Below, one piece after another: positions 17,528 through 26,647 of a stretch of 64,000 bases of DNA (the first letter of the stretch is position 1; each line of letters starts with the position of its first letter). A model generated the notes under the pieces. That model did no database searches, was not told where the DNA came from, and was given only the letters and a program-made list of their open reading frames with translations. The stretch is taken from assembly GCA_003512955.1 (NCBI GenBank), contig DOTG01000020.1, positions 127,038 through 191,037 of the forward strand, given 5' to 3'. A program made the position numbers and the translations under genes. The stretch comes from Marinilabiliales bacterium. Lineage in GTDB: Bacteria; Bacteroidota; Bacteroidia; Bacteroidales; SZUA-534.

Positions 17528-18874
17528 TTAAATGCCGATGCCTTTAATCAATTTATATTGATCCAGCGCATACAAGTCAGTCATTCCGGAAACAAAATCC
17601 AATACCGATCGGATTTTTTCATAGTCTGTTTGGTGGTTTTCCTGATATTGTACAGGCAACAAAGAAAGCAATTTTTTGGAATAGCTGTTTGGTTTGTGCA
17701 ACATAGCGGGAATAAATTCGCCAAGCAGCGTGTTAAGAACCTGATAGCCGGTGATTTCTATTTTTACTACCGACGGATGATTATAAATTTCTTTCCAGGC
17801 TAAGGTTTTGCAGGTTTCCATGGCCAGTTTTGGGGCTCCGGTCAATTGGTCAATTAACGAGCCGTTTAATTGGCCCAAAAGAATTTCCTTTTCATGAAGA
17901 TGAAAAATGTCGGAAATTTTCTGTACCAAAAGATTGATAACCGAGGCCCGCAAAAAGGCGATTTGCTCATTTTTGTCGGTAACTTCTTTAAAAACGGAGG
18001 CCATTTTTTCCCAAAACCGGGAATCTTCCGGGTCTTTAAAAAAGTTTGTTAAAAGCTCAATGGTTTTTTCTGTAGTCAGGATGCCCAGTTTATGTGCATC
18101 TTCCACATCCATAATTTGATAGGAAATATCATCGGCAGCCTCTACCAAAAATACCAGAGGATGGCGGAAATAAACAGCCTCATTGTTGGGGTCGTTGATT
18201 AATCCGGTTTTGTGGGCAATGTCGGCAAAAAGCTCTTTTTCTGTATCAAAAAAGCCATATTTGTTTTTTGATGTCCGGTTGTCTGACCCAAAAGGGTATT
18301 TTACCAGACTTGCCAGCGTTGCGTAAGTCAACACATATCCCCCTTTTCGCCGACCACTAAAGGCGTGGGTTAATAGCCGCAAGGCGTTGGCATTTCCCTC
18401 AAAATGGGTTAAGTCGTTCCATTGAGTGTCGGTAACCCGGTCTTTGAGCGCTGTTCCCGAGCCCGAAATAAAATAACCGGAGATGGCATTTTCGCCGGAA
18501 TGGCCAAAAGGAGGATTACCTAAATCGTGTGCCAGGCTTGCAGCAGCAACTATTGAACCGATTTCGAAAAGCAATGGATTTCTAGGGTTTTTCTTCAGCA
18601 ACGAGGAGGCGACACGGTTTCCCAACGACCTGCCGACACTGGCTACCTCTAAGCTGTGGGTAAGCCGGTTGTGTACAAAAACGCTGCCGGGCAAAGGAAA
18701 AACCTGGGTTTTGTTTTGAAGCCTCCGGAATGGTGAAGAAAAGATAATCCGGTCAAAATCACGTTGGAACTCCGAACGGAACACATCCGTTTCCAAGCCT
18801 TCCTGAAAGGATTTCCCAAAACGGGCCGGGGACAAAAGTTGTTCCCATTTCATGGCTTGGTGGAGTTTACTCAA
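17528..18874 (-). CDS. dgt: Deoxyguanosinetriphosphate triphosphohydrolase (dGTPase)
   Basis: A 448-residue HD-domain phosphohydrolase. The metal ligands are in HNRLTHSLEVASVGR (first His) and AHDLGNPPFGHSGE (His-Asp), and a later DISYQIMDVED gives the last Asp. The N-terminal RSEFQRDFDRIIFSSPFRRLQNKTQVF segment is typical of Dgt. It splits dGTP to deoxyguanosine and triphosphate, trimming dNTP pools. It follows lspA by 15 bp in the minus-strand run. Confidence 0.92.
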   Translation of the reverse strand: MSKLHQAMKWEQLLSPARFGKSFQEGLETDVFRSEFQRDFDRIIFSSPFRRLQNKTQVFPLPGSVFVHNRLTHSLEVASVGRSLGNRVASSLLKKNPRNPLLFEIGSIVAAASLAHDLGNPPFGHSGENAISGYFISGSGTALKDRVTDTQWNDLTHFEGNANALRLLTHAFSGRRKGGYVLTYATLASLVKYPFGSDNRTSKNKYGFFDTEKELFADIAHKTGLINDPNNEAVYFRHPLVFLVEAADDISYQIMDVEDAHKLGILTTEKTIELLTNFFKDPEDSRFWEKMASVFKEVTDKNEQIAFLRASVINLLVQKISDIFHLHEKEILLGQLNGSLIDQLTGAPKLAMETCKTLAWKEIYNHPSVVKIEITGYQVLNTLLGEFIPAMLHKPNSYSKKLLSLLPVQYQENHQTDYEKIRSVLDFVSGMTDLYALDQYKLIKGIGI

Positions 18875-18889
18875 ACCGGATGGATTTAA

Positions 18890-19498
18890 TTAAAGTTCTT
18901 TTTGTAATGTTTTCCGGTAAAAAAACAGAATCAACATCATTCCCACACTGATAGCAGCATCGGCAATATTAAACACCGGACGGAAAAAGATGAACTGTTC
19001 TGTAGGCCGGAACGGAGACCATGCCGGCCAATGCCCTTCTATGATCGGGAAATAAAACATATCTACTACTTTTCCTTGAAGGAAGCTTGAATATCCACCG
19101 ACTTCGGGCATAAATTGAGCAACCTGATAATGGCTGTGGTCAAAAATTAATCCATAAAAAGCACTATCGAAAATATTTCCGGTAGCTCCGGCCAATATTA
19201 ATGAAACTGCGATTAAGTAACCCAGAGGGATCTCTTTTTTTGACAGTTTTGTTAAGTAATAACTAATAAAAACTACTGCCACAACCCTAAAAAGGCTGAG
19301 CATGTATTTCCCTGCTTTTCCAAAAAACTCCAACCCAAAGGCCATTCCATTGTTTTCGGTAAAATGGATGATAAACCAGTTGCCGGCCACATGGTATTCT
19401 TCACCAATCATCATGTGGGTTTTTATCCAAACTTTAAGTATCTGGTCGGCCAGTAAAACAAGCAGGATGATTAAAACTGACAAGTGTCCTTTTGACAT
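18890..19498 (-). CDS. lspA: Lipoprotein signal peptidase (signal peptidase II)
   Basis: A 202-residue inner-membrane aspartic protease with four predicted membrane segments. The catalytic Asp pair is in GKVVDMFYFP and FNIADAAIS, and TENNGMAFG is the usual N-terminal loop. It is longer than the E. coli enzyme (about 164 residues) through an insertion near residues 120-165, which is common in Bacteroidota. It cleaves lipidated prolipoproteins, of which this window encodes several. It lies between traR/dksA-like and dgt on the same strand. Confidence 0.94.
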   Translation of the reverse strand: MSKGHLSVLIILLVLLADQILKVWIKTHMMIGEEYHVAGNWFIIHFTENNGMAFGLEFFGKAGKYMLSLFRVVAVVFISYYLTKLSKKEIPLGYLIAVSLILAGATGNIFDSAFYGLIFDHSHYQVAQFMPEVGGYSSFLQGKVVDMFYFPIIEGHWPAWSPFRPTEQFIFFRPVFNIADAAISVGMMLILFFYRKTLQKEL

Positions 19499-19574
19499 AG
19501 TAATGAATCTGTTTTTATAACTGAAAAAGAGGGAACCTCGCGATTCCCTCTTACAATCAGGTTTATTTTGTTAA

Positions 19575-19961
19575 TTATTTCTGATTTCGTTTGGCATCAA
19601 TACTTAATGTGGCATGTGGAACGGCGCGCAGGCGTTCTTTGCTGATCAATTCACCCGTTTCGCGGCAAATGCCATAGGTTTTGTTTTCGATGCGGATTAA
19701 AGCAGCACGTAAATGTTGAATAAACTTTTGTTGACGCTGAGCCAACTTTCCGGTTTCTTCACGCGAGAGAACCATCGCCCCTTCTTCCAACACTTTGAAT
19801 GTGGGAGAAGTGTCCAACGTGTCGTTTCCATCGGTATGGGAAAGCGCGCTTTTCAGCGTATCGTAATCACGTTGAGCTTGATCAAGTTTATCCATGATGA
19901 TTTGCTTGAACTCGGCAAGCTCCTCGTCGGAATATCTGGTTTTAGTCTTCTCTTCTGCCAT
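19575..19961 (-). CDS. TraR/DksA-family protein without a complete zinc finger
   Basis: A 128-residue protein with an N-terminal coiled coil and the DksA-like C-terminal motif YGICRETGELISKERLRAVP. The usual C4 zinc finger has four cysteines. Here only Cys99 remains and the others are Thr, Ser and Ala. This resembles the Cys-poor DksA types. The acidic residues of a DksA coiled-coil tip are not in a clear DxxDxA motif. It probably binds the RNA polymerase secondary channel. The ileS-dksA-lspA order is frequent in the phylum. Confidence 0.85.
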   Translation of the reverse strand: MAEEKTKTRYSDEELAEFKQIIMDKLDQAQRDYDTLKSALSHTDGNDTLDTSPTFKVLEEGAMVLSREETGKLAQRQQKFIQHLRAALIRIENKTYGICRETGELISKERLRAVPHATLSIDAKRNQK

Positions 19962-20050
19962 AGCTGTAATTTTTAAAGGAACCTAAAATAGTAAAAAATA
20001 CATCCCACAATTCGTTCAAAACTTGTAATTTACCAATTAGTTATTAACAA

Positions 20051-23000
20051 TCATGCCTTATCAATTCTGATATAAGTAGTTATCGTTTCGTCCAGTTCTA
20101 CGGTTTTGGATGTGTTTTGTTCCAAATTATCCACCAAATCTATGGTTTTGGCCAAAGTTTGTGTGGCCATGTAATTTTTATGGATCATGATGGCTTCGTT
20201 GATCGCCTCATGTTTTTGTATTTGGATAAACACCTTGTCTGTTACTTCAAATCCACTTTCCTTACGGATGTTCTGAATCCGGTTGATAAATTCGCGGGCA
20301 ATACCCTCGTGACGCAACTCATCGGTAACCGTAATATCTAAAGCAATGGTTAACGATCCTTCATTGGCCACCAACCAGCCCGGAATATCCTCTGAGAGAA
20401 TTTCAACATCCTCGGTCGATAATACCACTTCTTGTCCGGCAATGGTAGCCGCAAACTGGTTTAGTTTTTCTAACTGGGCAATATCCGGTTGGCTCATCAG
20501 GGCAATAAAATCGGCAATCGGTTTCATGATTTTTCCATACTTTGGACCCAGTGTTTTGAAGTTTGGTTTGATTTTTTTCACCAACACGCCACTGGTATCA
20601 TCCAGATATTCCATGGTTTTGATATTTACCTCGGCCAGAATGATGTTTTTAACGGCATCTAGCTGGCGTGCCGTGTTTTCGTTCAGTATCGGAATCATGA
20701 TTTTGTTGAGGGGCTGACGCACCTTCAGGTTTACTTTACGGCGCAATCCCAAAACCATGGACGATATCCGTTGAGCCATATTCATCCGCTCTTCCAAATC
20801 CTGATCAATGAATGAATCATTTTCCACCGGGAAACGGGTCAAATGAACCGACATTCCCTGGTTTCGTCCGGTAGCCGCACTCAAATCTTTAAACAACCGG
20901 TCGGTATAGAAAGGAGCAATGGGGCAAGCTAAAATAGCCACGGTTTCCAAACAGGTATATAGCGTTTGGTAAGCAGCAATTTTATCGTTAGTGTATTCCC
21001 CTCCCCAGAAGCGTTTCCGGTTTAAACGAACATACCAGTTGCTCAAATTGTCAATTACAAAGTTCTGGATAGCCCGTCCGGCACGGGTTGGTTCGTAATT
21101 TTCGTACGAATCTTTCACCTCTTTGATTAACGAGTGCAGCAGGGAAATGATCCAACGGTCAATTTCGGGACGCTCACTCAAAGGGATTTCAGATTCTTTA
21201 TAGGTAAACCCATCCACATTGGCATAAAGCGAGAAGAATCCGTAGGTATTGTAAAGTGTTCCAAAGAACTTGCGTTTTACCTCGTCCACCCCGTCCATAT
21301 CAAATTTCAGGTTGTCCCAGGGCTGGGCATTGGTAATCATGTACCAGCGCAGCGGATCGGATCCGTGTTTTTCGATGGCATCGAACGGATCAACTGCATT
21401 ACCTAGGCGTTTCGACATTTTGTTGCCGTTTTTATCTAACACCAATCCGTTGGAGATGATGTTTTTAAATGCCACATTATCCGAAATCATGGTTGATACG
21501 GCATGCAGCGTAAAGAACCAACCACGGGTTTGATCCACGCCTTCGGCAATAAAGTCGGCCGGATACAGGTGTTTAAATTCGGTTTCACGTTCAAACGGCC
21601 AATGCCACTGAGCATAAGGCATGGCACCGGAATCGAACCAAACATCGATCAAATCTTTTTCGCGGAACATTTTTTGTCCTTTGCCGGAAACCAGAATAAT
21701 ATCATCCACATAAGGACGGTGTAAATCAATCTTATTGTAGTTTTCTTTAGAATGGTCACCTACGTTAAAGCCCTCGTAAGGGTTTTTGGTCATAAATCCC
21801 GCTAGGATCGCTTTTTCGATTTCGGCCATCAATTCCTGGGTTGAACCGATACATTTTTGTTCCGTACCATCTTCGCTAACCCAAATAGGGAGCGGCGTCC
21901 CCCAATAACGGGAGCGGCTCAGGTTCCAATCCACCAGATTTTCGAGCCATTTACCAAAACGGCCTTCCCCGGTACTTTTGGGTTTCCAGTTGATGGTTTT
22001 ATTCAATTCAATCATCCGGTCTTTTATGGCGGTAGTTTTAATAAACCAACTGTCGAGCGGGTAATACAGCACAGGTTTGTCGGTACGCCAGCAGTGCGGA
22101 TAATTGTGGATGTGTTTTTCTACTTTAAAGGCTTTGTTCTCTTTTTTAAGCATCACGGCAATATCCACATCTAAAGTGGCCTCATCGTCGGTAATGGTTT
22201 CATCGTAGGCATTTTTCACAAACCGCCCGGCATATTCTTTGTAAACATCCACATTTACATAGGTGGAAACAAAAGAGGCATCTAAGTCTTCAATTTTATA
22301 GAATTTTCCGGTTAAATCGACCATGGGGCGGCGCGTTCCCTCTTTATCAATTAATAAGAGAGGAACAATTCCCGATGTTTTGGCCACGCGGTCATCGTCG
22401 GCTCCAAAGGTAGGTGCAATATGTACAATTCCGGTTCCGTCTTCGGTAGTAACAAAATCGCCGGCAATCACCCTGAAGGCATCACCCATGGGTTTTACCC
22501 AGGGAATCAGTTGTTCATAGCGGATTCCTTCCAATTCTGATCCTTTAAGTTCAGACAGAATCTTAAATGGGGTTTTTTTGTCGCCTGGTTGAAATGCATC
22601 AAACTCCAATTCAGCATTTTTAGGACTAAAATAATTGTTTACCAAGTCTTTAGCTATAATTACAGAAACGGGTTCCCCGGTATAGGGGTTGAAGGTTTTA
22701 ATTTTAACATAGGTAATGTTTGGGCCAACTGCTAAGGCGGTATTCGAAGGAAGCGTCCAAGGGGTAGTTGTCCAGGCCATGATGGTCAGTTTCTCATCGT
22801 CTTCAAAAAAACGTTCACTTTTTTGATTTCTGATAATGGTGAATTGAACCGTGGCCGTGGTGTCTTTTACATCTTTATAGCAACCCGGTTGGTTCAGTTC
22901 GTGCGTTGAAAGCCCGGTTCCGGCAGCGGGTGAATAGGGTTGGATGGTATATCCTTTGTACAAAAGCCCGTTGTCGTACATTTTTTTGAGCAGGTACCAC

Positions 23001-23482
23001 AAGGATTCAATGTAGCGGTTATCGTATGTAATGTAGGGATCATCCATATTGACCCAATACCCCATTTTATGGGTAAGGTCTTCCCAAAGGTCGGTATATT
23101 TCATTACCTCTTTGCGGCAGGCATCGTTGTATTCTGCTACAGAAATGGTTTTGCCGATGTCTTCTTTGGTAATGCCCAGCATTTTTTCAACACCCAATTC
23201 CACGGGCAAACCATGCGTATCCCAGCCGGCTTTGCGTTCAACCAAAAAGCCTTGTAATGTTTTATATCGGCAGAAAATATCCTTAATAGCTCTTGCCATC
23301 ACGTGGTGGATGCCAGGTTGCCCGTTTGCCGAAGGGGGGCCTTCAAAAAAGACAAAAGTTTCGTTTCCTGCCCGGGTGGACATGCTTTTGTGAAAGGTGT
23401 CGTCGTCGGTCCATTCTTTCAATACCTGTTTGTTGATTTGTGACAAGTCAAGTTGCTTGTATTCAGGAAATTTACGGCTCAT
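20051..23482 (-). CDS. ileS: Isoleucyl-tRNA synthetase
   Basis: A 1143-residue class I synthetase. The HIGH-like motif is in SANGQPGIHHVMARA, the KMSKR motif in NKMSKRLGNAVDP near residue 690, and the long editing domain lies between them (TTTPWTLPSNTALAVGP). The length and the long C-terminal part mark the type 2 (eukaryote-like) IleS; type 1 enzymes have about 940 residues. Type 2 enzymes are generally less sensitive to mupirocin, but that is family knowledge and not shown here. It is the first gene of the run and has a strong promoter. Confidence 0.96.
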   Translation of the reverse strand: MSRKFPEYKQLDLSQINKQVLKEWTDDDTFHKSMSTRAGNETFVFFEGPPSANGQPGIHHVMARAIKDIFCRYKTLQGFLVERKAGWDTHGLPVELGVEKMLGITKEDIGKTISVAEYNDACRKEVMKYTDLWEDLTHKMGYWVNMDDPYITYDNRYIESLWYLLKKMYDNGLLYKGYTIQPYSPAAGTGLSTHELNQPGCYKDVKDTTATVQFTIIRNQKSERFFEDDEKLTIMAWTTTPWTLPSNTALAVGPNITYVKIKTFNPYTGEPVSVIIAKDLVNNYFSPKNAELEFDAFQPGDKKTPFKILSELKGSELEGIRYEQLIPWVKPMGDAFRVIAGDFVTTEDGTGIVHIAPTFGADDDRVAKTSGIVPLLLIDKEGTRRPMVDLTGKFYKIEDLDASFVSTYVNVDVYKEYAGRFVKNAYDETITDDEATLDVDIAVMLKKENKAFKVEKHIHNYPHCWRTDKPVLYYPLDSWFIKTTAIKDRMIELNKTINWKPKSTGEGRFGKWLENLVDWNLSRSRYWGTPLPIWVSEDGTEQKCIGSTQELMAEIEKAILAGFMTKNPYEGFNVGDHSKENYNKIDLHRPYVDDIILVSGKGQKMFREKDLIDVWFDSGAMPYAQWHWPFERETEFKHLYPADFIAEGVDQTRGWFFTLHAVSTMISDNVAFKNIISNGLVLDKNGNKMSKRLGNAVDPFDAIEKHGSDPLRWYMITNAQPWDNLKFDMDGVDEVKRKFFGTLYNTYGFFSLYANVDGFTYKESEIPLSERPEIDRWIISLLHSLIKEVKDSYENYEPTRAGRAIQNFVIDNLSNWYVRLNRKRFWGGEYTNDKIAAYQTLYTCLETVAILACPIAPFYTDRLFKDLSAATGRNQGMSVHLTRFPVENDSFIDQDLEERMNMAQRISSMVLGLRRKVNLKVRQPLNKIMIPILNENTARQLDAVKNIILAEVNIKTMEYLDDTSGVLVKKIKPNFKTLGPKYGKIMKPIADFIALMSQPDIAQLEKLNQFAATIAGQEVVLSTEDVEILSEDIPGWLVANEGSLTIALDITVTDELRHEGIAREFINRIQNIRKESGFEVTDKVFIQIQKHEAINEAIMIHKNYMATQTLAKTIDLVDNLEQNTSKTVELDETITTYIRIDKA

Positions 23483-23514
23483 AACAATTATTTACATTCT
23501 ATTTTAAAAACCCA

Positions 23515-23546
23515 CAAATATAGAGTTTGGGTTTTTAAAAACAAAA
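23515..23546 (-). promoter_or_regulatory. Promoter of the ileS operon
   Basis: On the minus strand TATATTTG (23515-23522) and TTTTG (23542-23546) are separated by 19 bp, matching the -7/-33 consensus. The start site would be near 23508, giving a leader of about 26 nt. Confidence 0.7.
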
Positions 23547-23619
23547 CAGGAATTGAGGTATCTTGCTGAAAAGAAATGGGTTTATGATAAAAGAGCCTGG
23601 CGAAATTAAAAATTGAGGC

Positions 23620-23650
23620 TTGTAAATTTAAGAAGGGTTACTTACCTTTG
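23620..23650 (+). promoter_or_regulatory. Promoter of tRNA-Val
   Basis: TTG (23620-23622) and TACCTTTG (23643-23650) are 20 bp apart. The predicted start site falls at or next to the first base of the mature tRNA (23657), so the 5' leader would be very short or absent. Confidence 0.65.
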
Positions 23651-23656
23651 CGGCAC

Positions 23657-23731
23657 GTTCCGCTAGCTCAGTTGGTTTAGAGCATTACCTTGACAGGGTA
23701 GGGGTCACTGGTTCGAATCCAGTGCGGAACA
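23657..23731 (+). tRNA. tRNA-Val (anticodon GAC)
   Basis: A cloverleaf folds: acceptor GTTCCGC/GCGGAAC, D arm with GCTC-AGTTGGTTT-GAGC, anticodon stem TTACC/GGTAG around the loop TTGACAG (anticodon GAC), and T arm CACTG-GTTCGAATC-CAGTG. CCA is not encoded; the sequence continues ACAAA. A terminator follows directly. Confidence 0.95.
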
Positions 23732-23738
23732 CAAAAAA

Positions 23739-23777
23739 AGAGGGTTAACATAATGGTCAACCCTCTTTTTTATTTTT
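23739..23777 (+). terminator. Intrinsic terminator of tRNA-Val
   Basis: AGAGGGTTAAC and GTCAACCCTCT form a stem (one mismatch) with loop ATAATG, followed by TTTTTTATTTTTT. The A-rich left flank lets it also serve the convergent glycosidase gene on the minus strand. Confidence 0.88.
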
Positions 23778-23789
23778 TATCACATTAGA

Positions 23790-25430
23790 TTATCTCCTTC
23801 CAATCCCTTCATACCAGTTGCCTCGGAAAATCATCTTTTGATCGTGTAATCGTAAATAATATTTCCCATAAGAAACTGTTACACCAGCTGATGGCACCAA
23901 CACCCAACAGTTTTCGGGTATGGGGTTTGAAACTTCAAACGACAGCTTGTTGTCTTTCAACGGTAAATTTCCTTCAGGACCGGCATCCCAACCCATGTGG
24001 AAGTTAAAGTTATACCGTACATCGCCCTGAATTTTAAAATCGCCCAAATCGGTAATAGCGATTTTCATATCGCATTTTTTACCGTTGGCTAAATCGTCGG
24101 GAGTGACGGTGATGGTTAGTTTAGGAAGCTGAACCGGTTCTTTTGAAAGCAGGGTAAAAATACTTTCGGTTTTTACAACCTGTTTTTGCGCATTATAGAA
24201 TTCAAAAAGCAGTTCTGCCCCTTCCCTTCCTTTTGGGGTATAATTGATATTGTCGGAAATATAACCCTCTTTTTCAACTGTTTTTGTATAGATGATGCTG
24301 TCGCGCAAACGAACAATTACCTTACGGATATCGTTATCGACAAAAAGTTCAACCGGGATTGTGGTTCCATACACGTTTTGGTTTTTGGGCGAAATGACCA
24401 ATCCCTTTAAATATTGCGATAAAGCAAACCAAACCGGACGGGGTGAACCAATGGTATCGTTAATTCCGCTATAACCCCAGTAACCAAACCATTCTTCGGC
24501 GGTGTTGTTATGAATGGCGGGTTCGCCACCTTTCCACCAACCATCGGCATAATAGAACGGGCAGGCACCCACAGCTCCGGCATCAATCAATTCACGATAG
24601 TTTCTGACAACCCCGTATTTTTGTTCTTCCAGGGTGTTGCCCCCGTATTTTCCGAAACCAAGGTCGGATACCGAATAACCAAATTCGGTAATAATCATAG
24701 GTTTTTTGTTTTGATTCAGGTTTTTACACCAGCTCAAAAATCCGGTATAACCCAAAGTTCCACATTGCCCGTTGCTATAATCGTAACAGTTGTATCCGTA
24801 AAAATCGAGCAGGTTCATGTCCATAAAATCGTTGGTAGAGGCATTGCCAGATATTCCAACTGGAATGCCGGGATGTTGCGTGTTCAAAATACCTTTCAGG
24901 GTGGTGAGCATGTTGGCCATTTCTTTGGCCCCGCATTTATAAATGTGGTCGGTCATGGGTTCGTTCAAAATCAGGTACGAAATAACGCAATCGTAGTTTT
25001 TGGTGTAACTAACCACTTTTTCAACCAGACTGACTTGGTTTTTCATAAATTCAGCATCGCCATAAGGGCCTTCGGGTAAAATCCAGATTCCGAAAATAAT
25101 TTTCATGCCCGATTCCTGAACAACTTTAAGCTGTTCTTCCGACATCTGGCTCCAGGTGCGGATGGTGTTGAATCCGGCATCCTTAATCACGTTCATGTCG
25201 AAACGAACCCGTCCCAAATCAGAAATAGTATCTTTATAAGGGTTTTGACCCGGACGGGCACCAATTTCATACCCAATAGCTTTTATAAAAAACCGCTCAC
25301 CGTTTAAATAATACCAACCATCTTTAACTTCAACCTTTGTTGCCGTTGTGGTTTGTGTTTTTTCTGTGGGTGGCTGACAGCCCATCCAAAAAAGAAAAAA
25401 AGGAAGAAATACTAAAAATAACTTTCTCAT
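23790..25430 (-). CDS. Lipoprotein glycoside hydrolase, clan GH-A-like TIM barrel
   Basis: The 546-residue product has a lipobox WMGC (Cys18). Residues about 35-340 look like a TIM barrel of clan GH-A: GYEIGARPGQ, NTIRTWSQ, acid/base Glu157 in YLILNEP, and nucleophile Glu249 in IITEFGYS. The barrel resembles GH2 cores and GH72/GH17-like enzymes, so the family is left open. The C-terminal about 200 residues are beta-rich, perhaps an Ig-like module. It is outside the large PUL and has no SusC/D beside it. The substrate is unknown, with a beta-glucan as one possibility. Confidence 0.7.
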   Translation of the reverse strand: MRKLFLVFLPFFLFWMGCQPPTEKTQTTTATKVEVKDGWYYLNGERFFIKAIGYEIGARPGQNPYKDTISDLGRVRFDMNVIKDAGFNTIRTWSQMSEEQLKVVQESGMKIIFGIWILPEGPYGDAEFMKNQVSLVEKVVSYTKNYDCVISYLILNEPMTDHIYKCGAKEMANMLTTLKGILNTQHPGIPVGISGNASTNDFMDMNLLDFYGYNCYDYSNGQCGTLGYTGFLSWCKNLNQNKKPMIITEFGYSVSDLGFGKYGGNTLEEQKYGVVRNYRELIDAGAVGACPFYYADGWWKGGEPAIHNNTAEEWFGYWGYSGINDTIGSPRPVWFALSQYLKGLVISPKNQNVYGTTIPVELFVDNDIRKVIVRLRDSIIYTKTVEKEGYISDNINYTPKGREGAELLFEFYNAQKQVVKTESIFTLLSKEPVQLPKLTITVTPDDLANGKKCDMKIAITDLGDFKIQGDVRYNFNFHMGWDAGPEGNLPLKDNKLSFEVSNPIPENCWVLVPSAGVTVSYGKYYLRLHDQKMIFRGNWYEGIGRR

Positions 25431-25512
25431 AATTACGTGGTTTTGATTGTTTAAATATGTTTTGTTAAATATCAGTCAAAGATATAAAACTCTCCTGTTT
25501 TGAAATAAAAAT

Positions 25513-25540
25513 ATTGATACTGATAATTGTATTACTTTTG
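25513..25540 (+). promoter_or_regulatory. Promoter of thiL
   Basis: TACTTTTG (25533-25540) matches TAnnTTTG. An ATTG at 25513-25516 lies 16 bp upstream, slightly close for a -33 element. The element overlaps an upstream alternative TTG start, which favours the ATG at 25556. Confidence 0.5.
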
Positions 25541-25555
25541 CCCAAAAAACAAAAA

Positions 25556-26602
25556 ATGACGGACTCGAAAAAGAAATTGACCACCCTTAAAGAGTTGGGT
25601 GAATTTGGGTTGATTGATAAACTCACCAAAGATATTAAATTGAAACATCCATCAACCATAAAAGGAGTGGGCGATGATGCGGCGGTGTTGGATTATTCCG
25701 GAAAACAACAGGTTGTAACAACGGATTTGTTGGTAGAGGGAATCCATTTCGATTTAATGTACACTCCGCTAAAACATTTGGGTTATAAAGCGGTGGTAGT
25801 TAACCTTTCCGATGTGTTTGCCATGAACGCCACCCCTAAACAAATCACGGTTTCGTTGGCCCTATCGGGAAAGTTTTCGTTGGAAGCCGTTGAACAACTT
25901 TACGAGGGCATTTATAAAGCCTGTGAACATTACCAAGTTGATTTAATTGGAGGCGATACCACCAGCTCCGTTACCGGTTTGTGCATTAGTATCACTGCTT
26001 TAGGCGAGATTGAAAAGGGAAAAGCGGTTTACCGCAATACCGCCAAATCTGGTGATTTGATTTGCGTGTCGGGCGATTTGGGTGCTGCTTACGCCGGGTT
26101 GCAGATTTTAAAACGCGAAAAGGAGGTGTTTTTAGTAAACCCAAGCTCACAACCCGACATGAGTGGGTACGATTATGTATTGGAACGCCAATTGAAACCG
26201 GAAGCACGAAAGGATATTTTTGAATCGTTGCAAAAGGCTGGGGTTATTCCCACGGCCATGATAGACATATCTGATGGCCTTTCCTCAGAGATTCTTCATA
26301 TTTGCAAACAATCGGGTTGTGGGGCAAAAATTATGGAAGGAAACCTGCCCATTGATGTGCAGACCATTCAGGTTGCCGAAGAATTAAACATGGATCCGAC
26401 ACTATTAGCCATGAACGGCGGCGAGGATTATGAGCTTTTGTTTACAGTAAACCCCAATGACGCCGAAAGATTATACGAGGTAGAAGGCATTTCAGTGATA
26501 GGGGAGATACTTCCCAAGGAACAGGAGGTGCGTTTGTTTGGCAGGGGAGAAGGTTCAACGATGATTCAGGCCCAAGGGTGGAACGCGTATCCCGAAAAAT
26601 AA
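25556..26602 (+). CDS. thiL: Thiamine-monophosphate kinase
   Basis: About 348 residues from the ATG at 25556. Features are the N-terminal LGEFGLIDKLT, the ATP/metal motif GVGDDAAVL, a second metal site in LIGGDTTSS, and ISDGLSSEI and GGEDYELLF later, all typical of ThiL. It phosphorylates thiamine monophosphate to thiamine pyrophosphate. A longer reading from a TTG at 25514 adds 14 hydrophobic residues not typical of ThiL and overlaps the promoter, so it is rejected. No other thiamine genes lie nearby. Confidence 0.94.
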   Translation: MTDSKKKLTTLKELGEFGLIDKLTKDIKLKHPSTIKGVGDDAAVLDYSGKQQVVTTDLLVEGIHFDLMYTPLKHLGYKAVVVNLSDVFAMNATPKQITVSLALSGKFSLEAVEQLYEGIYKACEHYQVDLIGGDTTSSVTGLCISITALGEIEKGKAVYRNTAKSGDLICVSGDLGAAYAGLQILKREKEVFLVNPSSQPDMSGYDYVLERQLKPEARKDIFESLQKAGVIPTAMIDISDGLSSEILHICKQSGCGAKIMEGNLPIDVQTIQVAEELNMDPTLLAMNGGEDYELLFTVNPNDAERLYEVEGISVIGEILPKEQEVRLFGRGEGSTMIQAQGWNAYPEK

Positions 26603-26629
26603 AAAAACCGCCACAGTTAGGGCGGTTTT
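26603..26629. terminator. Bidirectional terminator between thiL and the Usp gene
   Basis: AAAACCGCC and GGCGGTTTT form a 9-bp stem, flanked by A-run and T-run. It lies between two convergent genes. Confidence 0.85.
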
Positions 26630-26647
26630 CTGAGGATATTTAAGTTT

